A stretch of DNA of 64,000 bases from Bicyclus anynana (lineage: Eukaryota; Arthropoda; Insecta; Lepidoptera; Nymphalidae), in NCBI RefSeq assembly GCF_947172395.1, contig NC_069093.1, positions 11,381,561-11,445,560 on the forward strand, given 5' to 3'. Positions within the stretch are counted from its first letter, which is position 1. Every line of letters begins with the position of its first letter. The notes beneath the pieces were generated by a model. The model was not told the DNA's origin and searched no databases. It saw only the letters and a program-made list of their open reading frames with translations. Shown here one piece after another: positions 60,573 through 64,000 of this stretch. Position numbers and translations under genes: made by a program.

Positions 60573-60665
60573 ACAGAAGTGATAACCAATAAACCTGCTG
60601 CCGTATGCGTGACAGAAAGGGAAGCCAGAGAGAGCGGCGTGGTAACGCGTTACGTTACGTAGTGG
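60573..60665 (+). repeat. Second copy of the 'AACGCGTTACGTTACG' repeat
   Basis: GGGACGCTCGACAGAAGTGA, ACCTGCTGCCGTATGCG, and GGTAACGCGTTACGTTACGT. Confidence 0.6.
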
Positions 60666-61204
60666 TTTGTGATCCCATATGAAGTTACTTCAACAAAACC
60701 TGGTAACTTTACTTTACAGGTAGGCACTTACTTTGAAATATATTATATAGTATATTCGCAAACTTTGTAATGTGGCAAAAACAAGAAATAATTCGTAAAC
60801 GAATACGCGAGTGTCAACGCGACACCTCAAAGGGAAAAGGAACAAGAATGGAAATCCTCGCACTTATGTCTACGTTCATTGAAATGAAAATGCTAATGAA
60901 CTTTAACGCGTGTTATTTTAAATCATGGCCAACCAACAAGAACACAACAAACGATACGTGCCGTTTTATTTTCGATGGATAGCATGGTGCCTCCCTTTTA
61001 CCAAAGACAAAGATATTGTAGTCACTTCAAGTATTGAATAAAACTATGTAATTGAACTAGAGCCTGCTTCGTAGCAAGGCAATTATTCAGATCAAACTCT
61101 GTTCTTACAGATCTTTAAAGGTGTTTTTCTAAAGGGTGTCGCGGAGCTAATTGAGTGTTATAATTGCATATATCATAATATGCCAATAAAAAAATCAACG
61201 AGAG

Positions 61205-61400
61205 TGCCGGCCGAAGTGAAACGTAAACGTTGTGCATTTTTAAATGAGAGGATTACCAGCAAAACCTCTGTATAATTTTCTTAAAGACCTTGGCCTCACT
61301 AGAAGTGCAGCAAGTTATATATTAGAAAGAGTTTCCAAAGCTCTAGTAAGATCTTACCAAATTTGGCTAGGCAGGGAGAACAACATGAGCGGAGAAAGGG
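61205..61400 (+). pseudogene. Possible fragment of a transposon-type ORF
   Basis: The frame near 61249-61400 reads LYNFLKDLGLTRSAASYILE and then RVSKALVRSYQIWLGRENN, a helix-rich segment; the DLGLT/S wording reminds me of unnamed ORFs often found in arthropod mobile DNA. No start, no clear end, frame changes around it. Confidence 0.25.
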
Positions 61401-62548
61401 AGTGTTAGTTGATTGTCAAGGATGTCCTTAATCCTACACCCATCGGTTACAAGTCCGGGGATCTGCTCAGAACTTTTCTCTCTGCCACACGATGGATTCA
61501 CCGGTACGAAGAATCCATGGATGGCTAAGATATTTCCTATATTATATACATATTTTGTTTTATTTTATTATATCGATATATTTTGGTATTCCAGAGGTTT
61601 TTCATCTAAAACAAAAGCAATCTTGGAACACGACTTGACGACAATTTATCATAATTAATGATTGTGGATATCCTGCATCGATTTGCTGCGCAAAATGCAA
61701 TAGTCATTTCGAAAATAAACAAAAAAACAATTTTTATATACTTTCTTAATTGCTTAATAATTTATTTATTCCACATATACAAAACCTTTGAGGATAATTT
61801 ATTTTTTCCCAGATATAACTATCATAATTATGAGGATAATTTACATAAATCAATCTCTTTATGAATGTAATTGGTTTGGCCATTTTGCCTTCGATTGGTT
61901 AAGGAACTTACGCATTTGGTGAAGTTATAGGTATATAATGTTTGTTACCTGCTATAATCATTCCATGCATTTGCGTTATTGTGGTCAGAGTTTCCAGTAA
62001 CAATTCATTACTTGATTTAATTCATTAACCGACTTCTAATTAATTAATTTCCACTGCAAAGTTACGCATACACATGAAATGTGCAAAATGAAGGAAAGAA
62101 AGAAGACGAATTACTCATTGATTCTAAAATCGAGGAAAGACATTTTTACTTAAATATAATGGTCTATCATATAAAGAAGTGACCAATAATTCTAAGATCT
62201 CCTCCACGACATTGAAATGGTCGTCAAAATCATGGAGTGCTGCTAAACCGATCATCAGCATCGGCATCCTAACTTGTATATATGTTTTCTGTGCCCGCGC
62301 GCCACCCACGAGTGGCATGGAAAGTAGCGAGGGAAGTAAGCAGAGACGTAGTGTGGCGACGTTACCCATCCTGCCGCATATCATGCCGCTCGTCCTGCCC
62401 ATCTCTCCCAATTTTGTTGGCGCGAGTGCAAGTCAAAATCCTAGTACGGGGTAAACGATTGTCGCGGCAACACGAGGATCATTGTGTGGCAGCGGCATAA
62501 GATAAGACATGTAATAGATTTTTTGTAACAATGTTTGTTTTGTTTCAG

Positions 62549-62661
62549 ATGAGCGGCAAGCGCACACGAAGCTATAGATGCGCCGTGCACCAGAGAGACC
62601 GCGAGGTCAGCTCTGAGAACGACTTCCATCTCCTTCTCGAAGACCCCACACTATTTGCCAG
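62549..62661 (+). CDS. Possible host exon, product unknown
   Basis: A T-rich tract and acceptor (TTTGTTTTGTTTCAG) precede 62549 and a donor (GCCAG|GTATGG) follows 62661. Between them only one frame is open: it reads MSGKRTRSYRCAVHQRDREV and continues SSENDFHLLLEDPTLFA. The residue mix is protein-like and charged, with no low complexity; I recognise no family. It may begin a protein (ATG directly after the acceptor) or be internal. A candidate upstream exon ends at the donor ACGGG|GTAAAC (62450), leaving an intron of 98 bases; direct joining hits a stop, but use of the next AG (62552-62553) would keep a frame. The intron after 62661 is full of LINE relics. Confidence 0.42.
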
Positions 62662-62799
62662 GTATGGACCCATATCGTACTTACAGCCATCGCACATCAT
62701 CTTCACAATAGTCAATAGACCCGCACTGAGAACACATGCCTTTTGTAGAAATTTCTAAACACCACCGTCGTGAGCCACTCAGCTTGCATCCAGCGACTC

Positions 62800-63015
62800 G
62801 CTTGATGTCAGTCTATCTTGCGGAGGATCGACCAATACTGTGCTTTCCGGTGCGGGGACCTGATTCTAACACCTTTGGGACCCGGGACTTCCAAACGCCA
62901 AAGTTCTGAGCCGCCTTCCTCCTGCGATTCGCTTGATGTCGTCAATCCTTTTTGCGGGCGATGCAAGTATGCAAGACAAACTCCGCACTTTCCGGTGCGG
63001 AGTTGACTTTCCTTG
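62800..63015 (-). pseudogene. Decayed RTE-like LINE 3' fragments, repeated
   Basis: On the minus strand the stretches at 62800-62890 and 62900-63010 resemble the GKRSVGRPP / RWxEDIKRIAG coding region (compare 32860-32950): both contain 'CGCTTGATGTC' and 'CTTTCCGGTGCGG'. They appear to be two partial copies in the same direction. Many breaks. Confidence 0.55.
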
Positions 63016-63746
63016 GCATCCTAGCAGCACATTTAGATGTCAGTCCAATGGTTAACCTGTTTAACTAGATCAATCCAGAGTTTGACTAGTGCATCGAACT
63101 ATATTGGGTTCTTCTTAGTTACAAACAATTCCCAGTTTTGATCCCGTAGTTCAGAAGTTGGTGATGCTACACCCCTTTACCTCGGAGAGATAAAACACAT
63201 TTGTCAAAATATATCGGCCAAAGTGACCATAGATAAGTATATAATATAGATAGTAAAATAAAGCAGATCGGATATGCCGTGACAAATCGATGTCAATGTA
63301 ACAATTTCACAACAATGTTTGGTACAATACAAAAATTCCAGTGCAATGTAACAAAACCAACAGTTAAACTAGAAAACAATTGTACACAACGGCAAAAATT
63401 ATAAGTGTTCGCGTTTGAAATGTATAAAAAACCAACAGAACCGTTTGTTGAGGTCGTTACAAATTTTTTAGGTTGTGTCGTGTCACATTGACATGTAGTG
63501 TGCTTTCATGTAATAAAAACGTTTAATAAATTACAACACCGTCAATAAACCCCTTGGCGTAAAAGTAAGCAATTTATTACATTCAGCAGGTCGTTTAGAT
63601 TTTTTTGCGAAATCGTTTTCTCAGTAACTCGTACTTACATGACGACATCACACATCGTTCGACACATCGACACACACATGATGTTCAGTAGTTCATAGCC
63701 TTGTCTACCGGCAAGGATACTGAATGCATCATCCGTAGTATCATCC

Positions 63747-63913
63747 TTAACAAACCCATATTCGGCTTACCGTTGAGCACGAGACTCCTCAATGAGAGGG
63801 GTTATCTAATAGTCCACCACGCTGGCCCAATACGGCCACACATGTAGAGAATTAAGAAAATTCTCATATATGCAGGTTTCACATAACACTGTTTTTCGTC
63901 GTCATTTGAGACA
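63747..63913 (-). repeat. SINE B, end half, diverged
   Basis: ACAAACCCATATTCGGCTTA to GTCATTTGAGACA, several small deletions. Confidence 0.82.
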
Positions 63914-64000
63914 CTGTAGCTGTTAAAAAAAATACTTATTAATTATGAGATAAATTGTGTAATATTTAAACGCGTAATTATAATATGTTTGCCATTAACT

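Larger units (their letters stand above)
59103..62548. other. Unassigned DNA with GC-rich patches
   Basis: 59105-59290 is GC-rich and holds TATCGATA-like CTTATCGATAGCG (59150), a DREF-type promoter word; 60240-60400 is GC-rich too. Runs of ACCTACCTA/TAGGTAGG lie at 59765-60085. No gene could be named. Confidence 0.45.

Overview
The window reads as intergenic and intronic DNA of an insect, most probably a moth or butterfly (Lepidoptera). It is AT-rich, has no bacterial-style operons, and is packed with tRNA-derived SINEs, 3' fragments of non-LTR retrotransposons (LINEs), short A/T-tailed repeats with the wording 'GACGCCCGCGACTTCGTCC', and several kinds of fold-back MITE. I recognise these repeat families by pattern as typical of lepidopteran genomes. 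Species and chromosome cannot be told from the sequence alone.

The main gene is at 41.2-44.6 kb: an apparently complete piggyBac-like DNA transposon flanked by TTAA. Its transposase is read from two exons (41443-41729 and 42011-43997). Joining them across a GT-AG intron of 281 bases gives one uninterrupted frame of 757 codons with all catalytic aspartates and a C-terminal cysteine-rich domain. The termini are unusual: a 13-bp TIR starting CAC, and four palindromes with the core CTCGGATCCGAG, two near each end.

The second best-supported element is a 5'-truncated LINE at 4222-5518 with most of a reverse transcriptase, flanked by a perfect 14-bp target-site duplication. Decayed LINE pieces lie at 7.26-7.65, 29.95-30.78, 31.7-31.86, 32.75-33.17, 35.17-35.6, 37.5-37.7, 49.7-49.94, 51.6-51.96 and 62.8-63.0 kb.

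Region by region: 0-9.5 kb is a mosaic of SINEs, MITE relics and the 4.2-kb LINE; 9.5-29 kb is mostly non-coding with scattered SINEs, a TA-flanked mini-MITE (24.3 kb) and tandem repeats; 29-38 kb has LINE relics, a 190-bp fold-back and a possible small exon on the minus strand (37377-37515); 38-45 kb holds the piggyBac element; 45-54 kb is again dense in SINEs and MITEs, including a 490-bp fold-back and a 42-bp minisatellite; 54-59 kb is unusually poor in repeats and starts with a core-promoter-like site (54186) and a strong donor (54417), so it may be the first exon and first intron of a host gene; 59-64 kb has a possible host exon at 62549-62661.

No host protein-coding gene could be identified with confidence. 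SINE A is the tRNA-like family with head GGCCTCCGTGGCGCAGTGG; SINE B has head GCCGTGATAGCCCAGTGG and ends in GATGAT-like repeats; SINE D and E are two further tRNA-like families; repeats C, G, H, I, J, M, N, O and Q are labels used here for recurring non-coding families.
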